DNA from: an uncultured Lachnospiraceae bacterium
Lineage (GTDB): Bacteria > Bacillota > Clostridia > Lachnospirales > Lachnospiraceae
Assembly: GCA_946557105.1 (NCBI GenBank)
Contig: CAMNSZ010000010.1
Span: forward strand, 1 to 64,000
Direction of reading: 5' to 3'
Length of the DNA stretch: 64,000 nucleotides
Below are positions 28,315 through 36,900 of the stretch, piece by piece. Position 1 is the stretch's first letter, and each line of letters starts with the position of its first letter. The notes beneath the pieces were generated by a model. The model ran no database searches and was not told where the DNA came from. It worked only from the letters and a program-made list of their open reading frames with translations. Made by a program: the position numbers and the translations under genes.

Positions 28315-29259
28315 ATGGCGCGGAGAGAGGATTTTACTTTTTTATCAAGCAACGGATTTACGGATGTTCATGGGGTGAAATGGCTGCCGGAGGACGGGAA
28401 ATATAATGCGATACTACAAATTTCTCATGGAATGGTGGAGTATATTGAGAGGTATAGTCATTTTGCGGAATATATGACAAGACAGGGCTTTATGGTGGTA
28501 GGGCAGGATTTTGTGGGGCATGGAAGGTCGGTGAAATCCTCCGAGGATTTTGGCTATTTCGGCACTAAGCATCCCAGCAATGTTCTGGTGGAGGATATAC
28601 ACAGGCTCAGAAAAATAATACAGTCGGAGAATGAGCAGGTTCCCTATTTTATGCTGGCGCACAGCATGGGTTCTTATATGCTGAGAAAATATTTAGGGAG
28701 CTACAGTGAAAACCTGTCTGGTGCGGTTATTGTGGGAACCGGCGGTATTTATAGTTGGCAGGCTATGATTTGCTTAGCTATTACCAAGATGTTGATTTGC
28801 ATAAAGGGAGAGCGATATAGAAGCAGTTTTATTCAGCGGATGACTTATACGGCGCCTTATAGAAAATATGACTTAACGGGAAAAAATGCGGAGAACAGCT
28901 GGCTTTCCAAGGACGCTGCGAATGTGAGGGAATATTATTCCAGAGAGGAGTGTACCTTCCTGTTTACGCTGAACGCATATCAGGGACTTTTTGAGGCCGT
29001 ATATTATGACGGTATTTTTAGAAATGTACAGAAAATATCCAAGAACCTGCCGATTCTGTTTGTATCGGGGAAGGATGACCCGGTGGGAGATTTGGGAAAA
29101 GGAGTAGCGAGGGTTTATAGGAGGTTCAAAAGAGCAGGTATCAAGGAGGTGGATTGCGTATTATATCCGAACGACAGGCATGAGGTGCTCAATGAGACGG
29201 ATAAAAGTAAGGTGTATAAGAGAATTGCGGCATGGCTGAAGGAGCATGCGGAAGCTTGA
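28315..29259 (+). CDS. Alpha/beta hydrolase, lysophospholipase/monoglyceride lipase type
   Basis: 314-residue serine hydrolase. DVHGVKWLPEDGKYNAILQISHGMVEYIERYSHFAEYMTRQGF is the typical Hydrolase_4 (monoacylglycerol lipase-like) N-terminus with the oxyanion HG. The nucleophile elbow is LAHSMGSY (GxSxG variant AHSMG) near residue 110, the acid lies in VSGKDDPVGD near 245, and the His is in YPNDRHEVLNE near 285. No signal peptide. GGAAAGGAA precedes the ATG. Stands between the CRISPR array and the nuclease gene; substrate unknown, likely glycerolipids. Confidence 0.88.
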   Translation: MARREDFTFLSSNGFTDVHGVKWLPEDGKYNAILQISHGMVEYIERYSHFAEYMTRQGFMVVGQDFVGHGRSVKSSEDFGYFGTKHPSNVLVEDIHRLRKIIQSENEQVPYFMLAHSMGSYMLRKYLGSYSENLSGAVIVGTGGIYSWQAMICLAITKMLICIKGERYRSSFIQRMTYTAPYRKYDLTGKNAENSWLSKDAANVREYYSREECTFLFTLNAYQGLFEAVYYDGIFRNVQKISKNLPILFVSGKDDPVGDLGKGVARVYRRFKRAGIKEVDCVLYPNDRHEVLNETDKSKVYKRIAAWLKEHAEA

Positions 29260-29363
29260 CGCCAACATAGAGTGCTTTGCTTATGAAAGAATTATTTCGG
29301 CGCCGCTTCAAAGGGAGCGGCTGATGTTTGAACAGGCATGTAAAAGGATAAGAAAGCGAAGCC

Positions 29364-29572
29364 ACTGTAAAAAGGGAAAAATAAATCTGCGTGTGAAAAG
29401 AAGAAAAAATAAAGCCGCGTGTAAAAAGGGGGAAAATAAAGCATCGTGTAAAAGGGGGAAAATAAAGCATCGTGTAAAAAGAAGAAAAAATAAAGCAGTA
29501 TGTAAAAAAGCGGAAAAATAAAGTCACATGTAAAAAAGAAAAAAATGACGTCATATGTATAAGGGGGAAAAG
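29364..29572. repeat. Degenerate ~27-bp tandem repeats
   Basis: About eight copies of a purine-rich unit, TGTAAAAAGnGGAAAAATAAAG followed by a short variable linker, fill the gap between the hydrolase and the nuclease. An open frame at 29246-29521 crosses them but encodes only lysine/arginine repeats and overlaps the hydrolase end, so it is taken as non-coding. Confidence 0.75.
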
Positions 29573-29624
29573 CGAGGGGCTATAGAACAGAAATAAAATC
29601 ATTAGACAGGAAAAGAAGCGTTAA

Positions 29625-30524
29625 ATGAAGAAAAACAGAAAAACAATAAGGATAAGCAGCTTCACGGCATTGATTCTGCTTATTCTATGTGTGGCACTCA
29701 AAGGTGTACATATAGAAAATGCCGATATCAGGGAGGACGGGAAAATATCGGAGGCCTCGTCCAACTCCCTGTTTTTACTGGAAGATATTCCTGAGTTTTC
29801 AGGAGAGAGCTATGTGGAAGTGAATGGAAATATACCGTATTTTGAGGAAGAGGAATATACCACAAAATCCTTTGAAAGCTACAGTGAGCTGGATTCTCTG
29901 GGAAGGTGCCGCGCCGCTTATGCAAGTATCGGTGTTGATTTGATGCCTACGACGAAGAGAGAGGGAATCGGCAGCGTGAAGCCCACCGGATGGCATACCG
30001 TCAAATATGACTGTATAGAGAGAAAATATCTTTATAATCGCAGCCATTTGATAGGCTATCAACTTACAGGAGAAAATGCCAACGAAAAAAATCTGATTAC
30101 CGGAACAAGATACATGAATGTGCAGGGGATGCTCCCTTTTGAAAATATGGTGGCAGATTATGTGAAGGAATCGGGTAATCATGTTTTATATAGGGTAACG
30201 CCGATTTTTCAGGGGGATAACCTTCTCGCCGCGGGTGTTCTTATGGAGGGCTGGTCGGTGGAGGATAGCGGCGAGGGTGTTTGCTACAATGTATTTGTAT
30301 ATAATGTACAGCCGGGGATTGAGATTGATTATGAAACAGGAGAAAGCAGGCTGACGGACTCGGCTCAGATGATCTATATTTTAAATACTAATACCGGAAA
30401 ATTTCACCTTTCCGATTGCCTTAACGTGCGGGACATAAGTGAAAAAAACAGAGAGAAATATGTGGGGAACAGGAAAAACCTTATTATGCAGGGGTATGAG
30501 CCCTGCGGAAGCTGCCGCCCGTAG
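29625..30524 (+). CDS. Secreted or membrane-anchored DNA/RNA non-specific endonuclease
   Basis: 299 residues. An N-terminal basic stretch followed by a hydrophobic segment (about residues 11-27) acts as anchor or signal. The nuclease core has YNRSHLIGYQLTGENAN near 140, the DRGH-type beta-beta-alpha metal motif of EndA/NucA relatives with the catalytic His in RSHLIG, then NLITGTRYMNVQGM (Asn metal ligand) and NHVLYRVTP. The C-terminus (HLSDCLNVRDIS through GYEPCGSCRP) is a Cys-containing metal-binding-like module often appended to extracellular nucleases. A role in DNA degradation or uptake is inferred. Followed by a short terminator. Confidence 0.88.
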   Translation: MKKNRKTIRISSFTALILLILCVALKGVHIENADIREDGKISEASSNSLFLLEDIPEFSGESYVEVNGNIPYFEEEEYTTKSFESYSELDSLGRCRAAYASIGVDLMPTTKREGIGSVKPTGWHTVKYDCIERKYLYNRSHLIGYQLTGENANEKNLITGTRYMNVQGMLPFENMVADYVKESGNHVLYRVTPIFQGDNLLAAGVLMEGWSVEDSGEGVCYNVFVYNVQPGIEIDYETGESRLTDSAQMIYILNTNTGKFHLSDCLNVRDISEKNREKYVGNRKNLIMQGYEPCGSCRP

Positions 30525-30531
30525 CAATTAT

Positions 30532-30548
30532 GCCCAAAGGGCTTTTTT
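30532..30548 (+). terminator. Short intrinsic terminator of the nuclease gene
   Basis: GCCC-AAA-GGGC followed by TTTTTT, 8 bases after the stop codon. The stem is short, so it may be weak. Confidence 0.5.
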
Positions 30549-30692
30549 GAATAGGAAACTAGGGATACCAAAATCAATACATAGAAGGATTAATGAAAAG
30601 TGCATGGATGGTAGTCGGTTAAGCAGGGGCGACAGTATAGATATTTTTAAATTAATTTAAGGTAATATATTTTTGTTGATGATATTAAATAG

Positions 30693-30721
30693 TTGACCTA
30701 ATTGGATTATATTGGTAAAAT
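30693..30721 (+). promoter_or_regulatory. Promoter of the SLATT-RT ncRNA/operon
   Basis: TTGACC (30693-30698), exactly 17 bases, TAAAAT (30716-30721). The expected start, 7 bases after the -10 box, is 30728, the first base of the long inverted repeat that closes the candidate ncRNA. Confidence 0.75.
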
Positions 30722-30727
30722 AAATGT

Positions 30728-30858
30728 AGCATTAGGGTCTATAGCAAATGCTATGATTTTCTGACAAGAAGATAATGTAACTAACAATCCGACAGGATTT
30801 TTTAGACTTTCAAAATAATGCGAAGGTTTTGTATGTAGTCCGTAGAGACCCTAATGCT
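30728..30858 (+). ncRNA. Candidate ncRNA of the reverse-transcriptase system
   Basis: 131-base leader closed by a perfect 13-bp inverted repeat: AGCATTAGGGTCT (30728-30740) and AGACCCTAATGCT (30846-30858), extendable by two pairs after one mismatch. Internal hairpins: ATAGC-AAAT-GCTAT (30741-30754) and AATCC-GACA-GGATT (30786-30799). A TAACTAAC direct repeat (30778-30785) is single-stranded in this fold. The RNA lies immediately upstream of the SLATT and reverse transcriptase genes, where retrons and several defence reverse transcriptases keep their template RNA. Existence is predicted from sequence only. Confidence 0.65.
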
Positions 30859-30875
30859 TATAATACGGAGGATAT

Positions 30876-31442
30876 ATGGAGCAGGGGAAATTACAAGCTT
30901 TTAAGGATCAAGTGTGGACAACAAGAGTATCAAGAGTAAACGCAGAGGAGAGATTGGTAAGGAAGGAGCTTTTCTTTCAGGGGATAAATATATATTATTC
31001 TTGTGTTACAATTATTTTCTCTATTTTGACATTAAAGTATAATAATGAAAGGTTAAGCTTAATGACGGTTTTAATGACAATTTCATTATTAATTGTAATA
31101 TTGTATTTAAACGGACAGAAATATTTAGAGCATGCAAGAGAATATCGGAAGAATTACACGGCGTTGCATAAGCTGGAATTTAAGCTGGAGCATTTAACCG
31201 CAGACAACATGAATGAAATAAAAGAAATTGAACAAGAGTATTGCAATTTGATGGATTCTGGCAGCAATCATATATCATATGACTATTATTGTACTGTTTT
31301 TGAAAGTAGAGGAGAGTATCGAGAAAATCGCTGGAAAGGCGTTAAAGCAAAATATATTTGGGGAACGTGTTGGAGAATTTTGATAAAAATTTTAATTGTG
31401 ATATTACCGTTTGTTTTGTTTGGGGTATGTGGGGTGATTTAG
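30876..31442 (+). CDS. SLATT-domain two-TM membrane protein, putative effector
   Basis: 188 residues. Membrane segments at about 36-54 and 59-78, followed by a long charged helix (80-150), and a third hydrophobic stretch at 165-188. This 2TM-plus-helix pattern fits the SLATT superfamily, membrane effectors of nucleotide-signal and RT-linked defence systems thought to form pores. CGGAGGA lies 3-4 bases before the ATG. The stop is immediately followed by the RT start, so the two are coupled. The family call is from pattern; the RT neighbour supports it. Confidence 0.75.
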   Translation: MEQGKLQAFKDQVWTTRVSRVNAEERLVRKELFFQGINIYYSCVTIIFSILTLKYNNERLSLMTVLMTISLLIVILYLNGQKYLEHAREYRKNYTALHKLEFKLEHLTADNMNEIKEIEQEYCNLMDSGSNHISYDYYCTVFESRGEYRENRWKGVKAKYIWGTCWRILIKILIVILPFVLFGVCGVI

Positions 31443-32753
31443 TTGCAGGCAGCTGGGTTATGGAAAAAATTATTTTCTATAAAGCATTTAAAAGAACATT
31501 ATGAAGAAAAAGTGAAGGTAAGACCTTCGATTGGAATGGACAAGGTTACGCCTAAAAAATTTGAAGACGAGCTAGATGAAAACGTCAAGGTAATCGCGAG
31601 AAAGGTTCATAATGGTACATATCATTTTACCAGATATAAGCAATTGCTTTTTACAAAGGGACCCGACAAGAATCCTAGGGTAATCTGTGTACCGACAATG
31701 AGAGATAAGCTTACGGCGTCCGCTTTAAACGAGCTGTTATGCGGAATTTACGGGAATGACTGCCGGACACAAATGCCGCAGGTCCTTATAGACAATATAA
31801 TCAAAAATATAAATAGATATGAGTGTTTTGTAAAGTTAGATGTAAAAGCTTTTTATGCTTCGATTTGTCAAGACACGCTTATTGGAATATTAAAACGGAA
31901 AATTAGGAAAACAGAGATATTGACTTTGATAGAAAGGGCTATTAAAACAGAAGCCATAGCGTATCCGGTCAAGGAAAAGAAATCTGTTTCCGAAAGGAAG
32001 AAAGGAATACCGGAAGGCTTGCCAATATCAAACTCGTTAGCGAATATTTATATGCTGGATATAGATAAAAAGTATATGCAGAAAAGCAATTTAGTTTATT
32101 ATAGGTATGTTGATGATATTCTGATTTTGATTGATCAGGCAGACTTTGACAGTGTAAAGAAGGAAATCGAGAGAGACATTAGCCGCCTTGGCCTAAAGCT
32201 TAACGATAAAAAGGATGAGGGGCCCATAGACAAAGGATTTGAGTATTTAGGCTACAAGTTTATGGATCAATCAGTTACGGTAAGGCATACCAGTAGATTG
32301 AAAATAGAACAGTCGATAGAGGAATTGTTTAAGGAAATTAACGGCAATAACATTCGATATATTGAATGGAGACTGAATTTGAAAATAACGGGATTTATTT
32401 TGGAACAGAAAAAGTACGGCTGGTTGTTTTTTTACTCTCAGATAACTGATTTGACCTTGCTATTTCATCTTGATGACGTAGTGGAAAAGCTGGTAAAAAG
32501 ATATGGTTTGGGAGGGAAAATCAGAGTAAAAAGGTTTGTGAGGGCATTTGCGGAAATGCATCAGGCATTGCATGTGACGAAATATATTCCCAATTTAGAC
32601 AACTTTAGTATAGACGATAAAATAAAGCTATTGTCGGAAATATACGGCTTAGATTTGTCGGAGAAAAGCGAGACGACAATAGAGATACATTTTAGAAGAA
32701 TAATGAAAAGAGAAATCAGAGATATTGAAAAGGATATTCAAGACATTTCATAA
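31443..32753 (+). CDS. Defence-type reverse transcriptase of the UG/Abi class
   Basis: 436 residues, TTG start directly after the SLATT stop with GGGGTGA upstream. RT palm motifs: FVKLDVKAFYASI (motif A, Asp133), GIPEGLPISNSLANIY (motif B, about 188-203), YRYVDDILIL (motif C, YVDD 222-225), LKLNDKKDEG and FEYLGYKF (motifs D-E). No maturase, HNH or integrase domain, so not a group II intron protein; about 165 residues after the palm form an unknown thumb/C-terminal domain. The SLATT partner and upstream ncRNA point to an unknown-group defence RT. I believe SLATT-linked RTs are the UG10/DRT10 group, but that needs a tree. Confidence 0.88.
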   Translation: MQAAGLWKKLFSIKHLKEHYEEKVKVRPSIGMDKVTPKKFEDELDENVKVIARKVHNGTYHFTRYKQLLFTKGPDKNPRVICVPTMRDKLTASALNELLCGIYGNDCRTQMPQVLIDNIIKNINRYECFVKLDVKAFYASICQDTLIGILKRKIRKTEILTLIERAIKTEAIAYPVKEKKSVSERKKGIPEGLPISNSLANIYMLDIDKKYMQKSNLVYYRYVDDILILIDQADFDSVKKEIERDISRLGLKLNDKKDEGPIDKGFEYLGYKFMDQSVTVRHTSRLKIEQSIEELFKEINGNNIRYIEWRLNLKITGFILEQKKYGWLFFYSQITDLTLLFHLDDVVEKLVKRYGLGGKIRVKRFVRAFAEMHQALHVTKYIPNLDNFSIDDKIKLLSEIYGLDLSEKSETTIEIHFRRIMKREIRDIEKDIQDIS

Positions 32754-32932
32754 TTATTTAAATAAGCTTAAAGCGGCTTTATTACGAAATATGGCTCACA
32801 GGCAAAGCCCCATATGTATATTGTAGAGAATTAACGAGGTTTTGACCTTGCATTATTAGGGGCGCAGTGATAAAATAACGCATAAGCTATTGGGGAATGG
32901 CGAATGTGTGGGGGCTATATTGAAGGAATAAT

Positions 32933-32979
32933 AAACACACTACCAGAGGTTGATACGGCTTGAGGCGGTGTGTTTTTTT
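32933..32979 (+). terminator. Terminator-like hairpin after the RT operon
   Basis: AACACAC (32934-32940) pairs with GTGTGTT (32969-32975), followed by a T run. It lies about 180 bases after the RT stop. The surrounding 32754-33242 has no gene that I can support. Confidence 0.6.
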
Positions 32980-33242
32980 GCAGATTAATGGCGAATAATT
33001 GCAGCGGAAGCCATAAGCTGTATGCGCCGCTGAAGCCGTGCCATATTCTATTCTAAGCGGAGGAGGTGGAATGGAAGCGCCGCAGGGGCAAAGCATCTTT
33101 GAGGCATGGACCAAACTATGAGTTATTTGTATGATATGCGTACAAATGAGCCTGTTTGGCAAACGAATGCTTGCAAAGATATGGCGGGAATATAGACGGA
33201 ATAGGAACAAGTGAGAGTGGAACGTGAAGGAGGCAGGAGTAA

Positions 33243-33740
33243 ATGGGGAAAAAGCGTTTTCAATCGGTGGATTCATATTTTATGGAAAAACAGTCCACGG
33301 AAGAAATGAATCGAGCCAAATATTTTAAAGTAGTACATAATTATATTCAATATTATTATAAGCGGGCAGATAAGTATAAGAAATGGTACTTGACTTTGAG
33401 TGTGGGGAAATTTCTGGTATTGGCGGTGATTCCGGTGAGTCAGACGCTCACGCAGTCCGTAAGCCTGCCGTGGCTTGCCGCGGGCGCCTCTTCACTGTGT
33501 ATTTTGCTGGAATCCGTCACGGAGCTTTTCCGTATGAAGGACAAGTGGATACTTTATCGGGGAGTAGGAAACGATTTAATGAGCGAAGAGAGGCGGTATG
33601 TGATGAAGGCGGGGGTATATCAGGACGAGGATGAGGAAAAGAATTTCAGGTTGTTTGTGGCAAATGCGGAAAATATTATAGGCAAGGAGGCTTCTTCATG
33701 GAGCCGGCTCAGCGAGAAAGCAAATGAGGAGAAAGCGTAA
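33243..33740 (+). CDS. DUF4231 (SLATT-like) membrane protein
   Basis: 165 residues. Two adjacent hydrophobic stretches (about 48-66 and 72-92) are followed by KDKWILYRGVGNDLMSEERRYVMKAGVY and FVANAENIIGKEASSW, the tail pattern of DUF4231 proteins, in which a W-x-x-Y-R helix and a late E-x-x-x-W helix recur. DUF4231 belongs to the SLATT-type group of conflict-system membrane proteins. It starts with ATG after AAGGAGGCAGG. 190 bases of basic, non-coding-looking sequence separate it from the HD-Hsp90 gene. A pore-type effector controlled by the next gene is inferred. Confidence 0.75.
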   Translation: MGKKRFQSVDSYFMEKQSTEEMNRAKYFKVVHNYIQYYYKRADKYKKWYLTLSVGKFLVLAVIPVSQTLTQSVSLPWLAAGASSLCILLESVTELFRMKDKWILYRGVGNDLMSEERRYVMKAGVYQDEDEEKNFRLFVANAENIIGKEASSWSRLSEKANEEKA

Positions 33741-33930
33741 GTCTAAAGCATTGTTGGGTGAAGTGCAAATAAAGTAAAAAGCAGAAGGCGCAAAGAAAAC
33801 GCCTGAGTGGAAAAACGCAGAGGCAGGGAAGGCGTCGGAACAAAAAGGTAAGGGCAGTCAAAAGTGTCACGGCAAAGAGGAACCTAAACGTCAGGAACAA
33901 GCCGCCAAGGCGGCAGAAAGAGAGGGAATT

Positions 33931-36900
33931 ATGGCAATGCAGGAGAGGATATACGGCTATAATATGCCGCTTACATTGGAGAAGCATTTTGAAAATCTGG
34001 CACAGAGTTATCCCACGGTACGGGAGCTTTATAGTCTGTGGCTTTTGCTTAGAAAGCGTATTGAGGAGGAATTAACACATTCAACCGGTATATTTGTAAA
34101 TTATAGTCTCCATGACGGCAGCCATAGCCGTTCTATCATTCAGGCTGTGGAGCGTTTTTTGGGGGAAGAACGCATTTGCAGGCTGTCGGCGACGGATACT
34201 TTTATGCTGCTTGTGTGTATTTATTCCCATGATTATGGAATGTCACAGACCTTTAATAAAATATACGATATTTTGGGAAGCAGAGAATTTAAAGCATTTT
34301 TAGTACAAAAGGAAAAGAGCGGTCAATGGATGGAGAAGGAGGACGAACAGGCGGTACATAATCTTTTGCTTTATCTGAATCAGGAGAAGCCAAACCTTCC
34401 TCTCAAGGAAATTTACTATTCTATTATGCTGGTGGTGCAGCTCTATCTGCGCCCCTCGCATTGGAATGGGGTGGCGGATGTCAAAGGCGACTTTGAAGGG
34501 CTTTTTCAGGGGCATTTAAAGAAGAGGTTTATACATGGCATGGAGGGAATCGTGGAAATATGTATGAGCCATGGACGGGCTATCGAAGATATATTTAAGC
34601 TGTCATACAGGGCGGACGGAATGGTGGGGGATGAGTATCATCCCCGGTTTGTGGCTGCGATGCTGCGTCTGGGAGATTCGTTGGACTTGGACAACGGACG
34701 GTTTCCCATGTGGTTTGTCCGGGAGGTTGCGCAGAACAGGGATATTATACCGAAGCTGTCCGTTTTGCATTTTCGTAAGCATGAGGCGGTTTCTCATCTG
34801 TTGATTACACCCGAAACAATAGAGATTACCGCACACTGCTACTCCGAACGGTATCGGGAAGGGAATTTTAAATATGGACCGGATGCGGGAGCGGAAGAAA
34901 ATGAGATAGAGAAGCACAAGCGGGAATTGTGGGAAGAGCAGGCGAGGCGGGAAAGCTATGAGGTGGCTGCGCTTGTATACGAGTGGACGGAATGTCTTGT
35001 TGAGGAGCAGCATGAGATGGCTCTCAACTGGAGCGAAATAGCGCAGCCGGATTTGGGACATGCACCGGCAAAGCCCGTTATCCATATTTATGTGGACAAT
35101 AATGAATATATAGCCGAGAATAAGCCCCTTCAGATGAAGATGCCTCAGGAGACGGCAATGAGACTTCTGGAAGGCACCAGCATATACGACGATAAGTATG
35201 TGGGAATACGCGAGATGGTTCAAAATGCGGTGGACGCCTCTCTTTTGCAGCTTTGGAGTGATTTTCTGCATAACAGATACAGCTCCTATGGGCTTTTAAA
35301 GAATCAGGTGAGAAAGGGCTTTGACCTGTGGGATATGCAGCAGAAGAAACAAGCCTCGATTTTTGAAAATTATGATATAACGGTGGAGGTAATAGAGGAC
35401 AGACAGCGTAAAAAGGTGATTGTGGTGGTGAAGGATAAGGGTATCGGAATCACCAGAGAAGATGTGCGATGTATTGCAGATATTGGTTCCAGCAAGGAAA
35501 ACAATGAGCGTATACGGGAATTGACGAAGGATATGCCGGCATGGCTGAAGCCCTCGGGCATTTTCGGTATCGGGCTGCAATCCGTATTTCAGATGACGGA
35601 CTGTATAGAATTTTATACGAGACAGCATAATGCGCCGGAGCTTCACATATTATTGCATTCCTATGGAAGGAACCGCGGAAAAATTGAAATCAGGGAGCTC
35701 TCCCAAACCATTGACGAACCATATTACGACAATGCCATACCCGGAACAAATGTGAAGATAGCGATTGCCCCTCATATTTTACAAAGCAGGAGGAGCGCCG
35801 GAAGCGAGCAGGACTTTAAGTATTACGATCCGGAATTTGACACAGGCGACGGGCTGCATATGCTTTTTGTAAGAGTTTGTCAGGCATGCATAGATAAGAT
35901 CAGCGAATCCAGATACGATTATTTTAACGTAAACTATAAGGCGGTGGTAATTGACGAAAACGGCGAGAAGCAGTCCGAGGATGGGAAATGTCTGCGGAGC
36001 AGCTACATATGTCCGAATAATTTTAAAAAGGGATTTTTCGGCCAGCATCTTCAAAGCTTTCCGAAGGATATCACAGGCCCTTATGTGTTTATTGAGAATA
36101 TGGCGTATTACTGGGACAGGGAGACATGCAGAGGCTACCTGTTGACGGTCAGACCTTGTAAAATTAAGGAAAAGGAGGGAAAAAATTTATTGTTCCTTCC
36201 TCCGAAGGTGCCAAATATATATACGATCAGTTATAAATTTAATAAAATCTCGGACGTAGAGGTTATTTATGACAGACATAACCGTTCCGGGCGCCTGTAT
36301 GCGGGATTCCTGAATATGGAGGTTCTGATTTTGGACGACAAGCCTATGAATTATATGAACATTGACAGGAACAGACTGCGCGAAAACGCAATTGACGAGG
36401 AGGAGCTGCTTGAAGTCAGGGAAGAAATATTGAGGCGCTGGTGCGAGTATTTTTGTGAAGCCGAAGCGAAGAAGCAGGCAAAGATATCCGGTAAAACGGG
36501 CGAAAATACCAATAAGCGTTTTGACAATATGGAGGGGACTTTAATTTCTTTAATTTTATTATTTTACCGGAATGTACCGGCCGAGCTTTTCGGAGAGTTT
36601 GTCGGGTACTACAGGGAGAAGGTGGATTCGTGGCGGCTGTTTTTGGAAAAGGATGAAATGCCAGTTACCGAGCTGTGGAAGCCGGACAATCTGTTTAGAA
36701 CCCAGCTGCCGCTTACTGTCGCGGCAGGACAGGGAATGCGCAAGGAGGATGTACAGCAGGAAGGAATGCGGGCGGAAGAGGAACTTAAGGAAAGCATTTG
36801 TTATGAGCGGAGCCCGCAGGCAGGGAAGGATGTGCAGCGGGAGGAGAGTCGGGCGCTGCCGCTTGATATAGAAAATCTGCGTCGCCTTCCGCACAGGCTG

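Noticed and set aside
28178..28378. 66-codon hydrophobic frame after the CRISPR array
   Set aside because: No ribosome site, and it overlaps the hydrolase start in another frame.
29246..29521. 91-codon Lys/Arg-rich open frame after the hydrolase
   Set aside because: It is a translation of purine-rich tandem repeats, overlaps the hydrolase end and has no ribosome site.
30439..30660. 73-codon frame overlapping the nuclease end
   Set aside because: Shadow of the nuclease C-terminus running over its terminator; no ribosome site.
30859..30864. TATAAT just before the SLATT gene as a promoter
   Set aside because: No -35 element at 16-18 bases (TAGTCC), and the start would fall in the ribosome site; the promoter at 30693-30721 is far better.
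31443..32753. Reverse transcriptase as a group II intron maturase
   Set aside because: No maturase or HNH part, no intron domain V-like hairpin downstream, and it is coupled to a SLATT gene.
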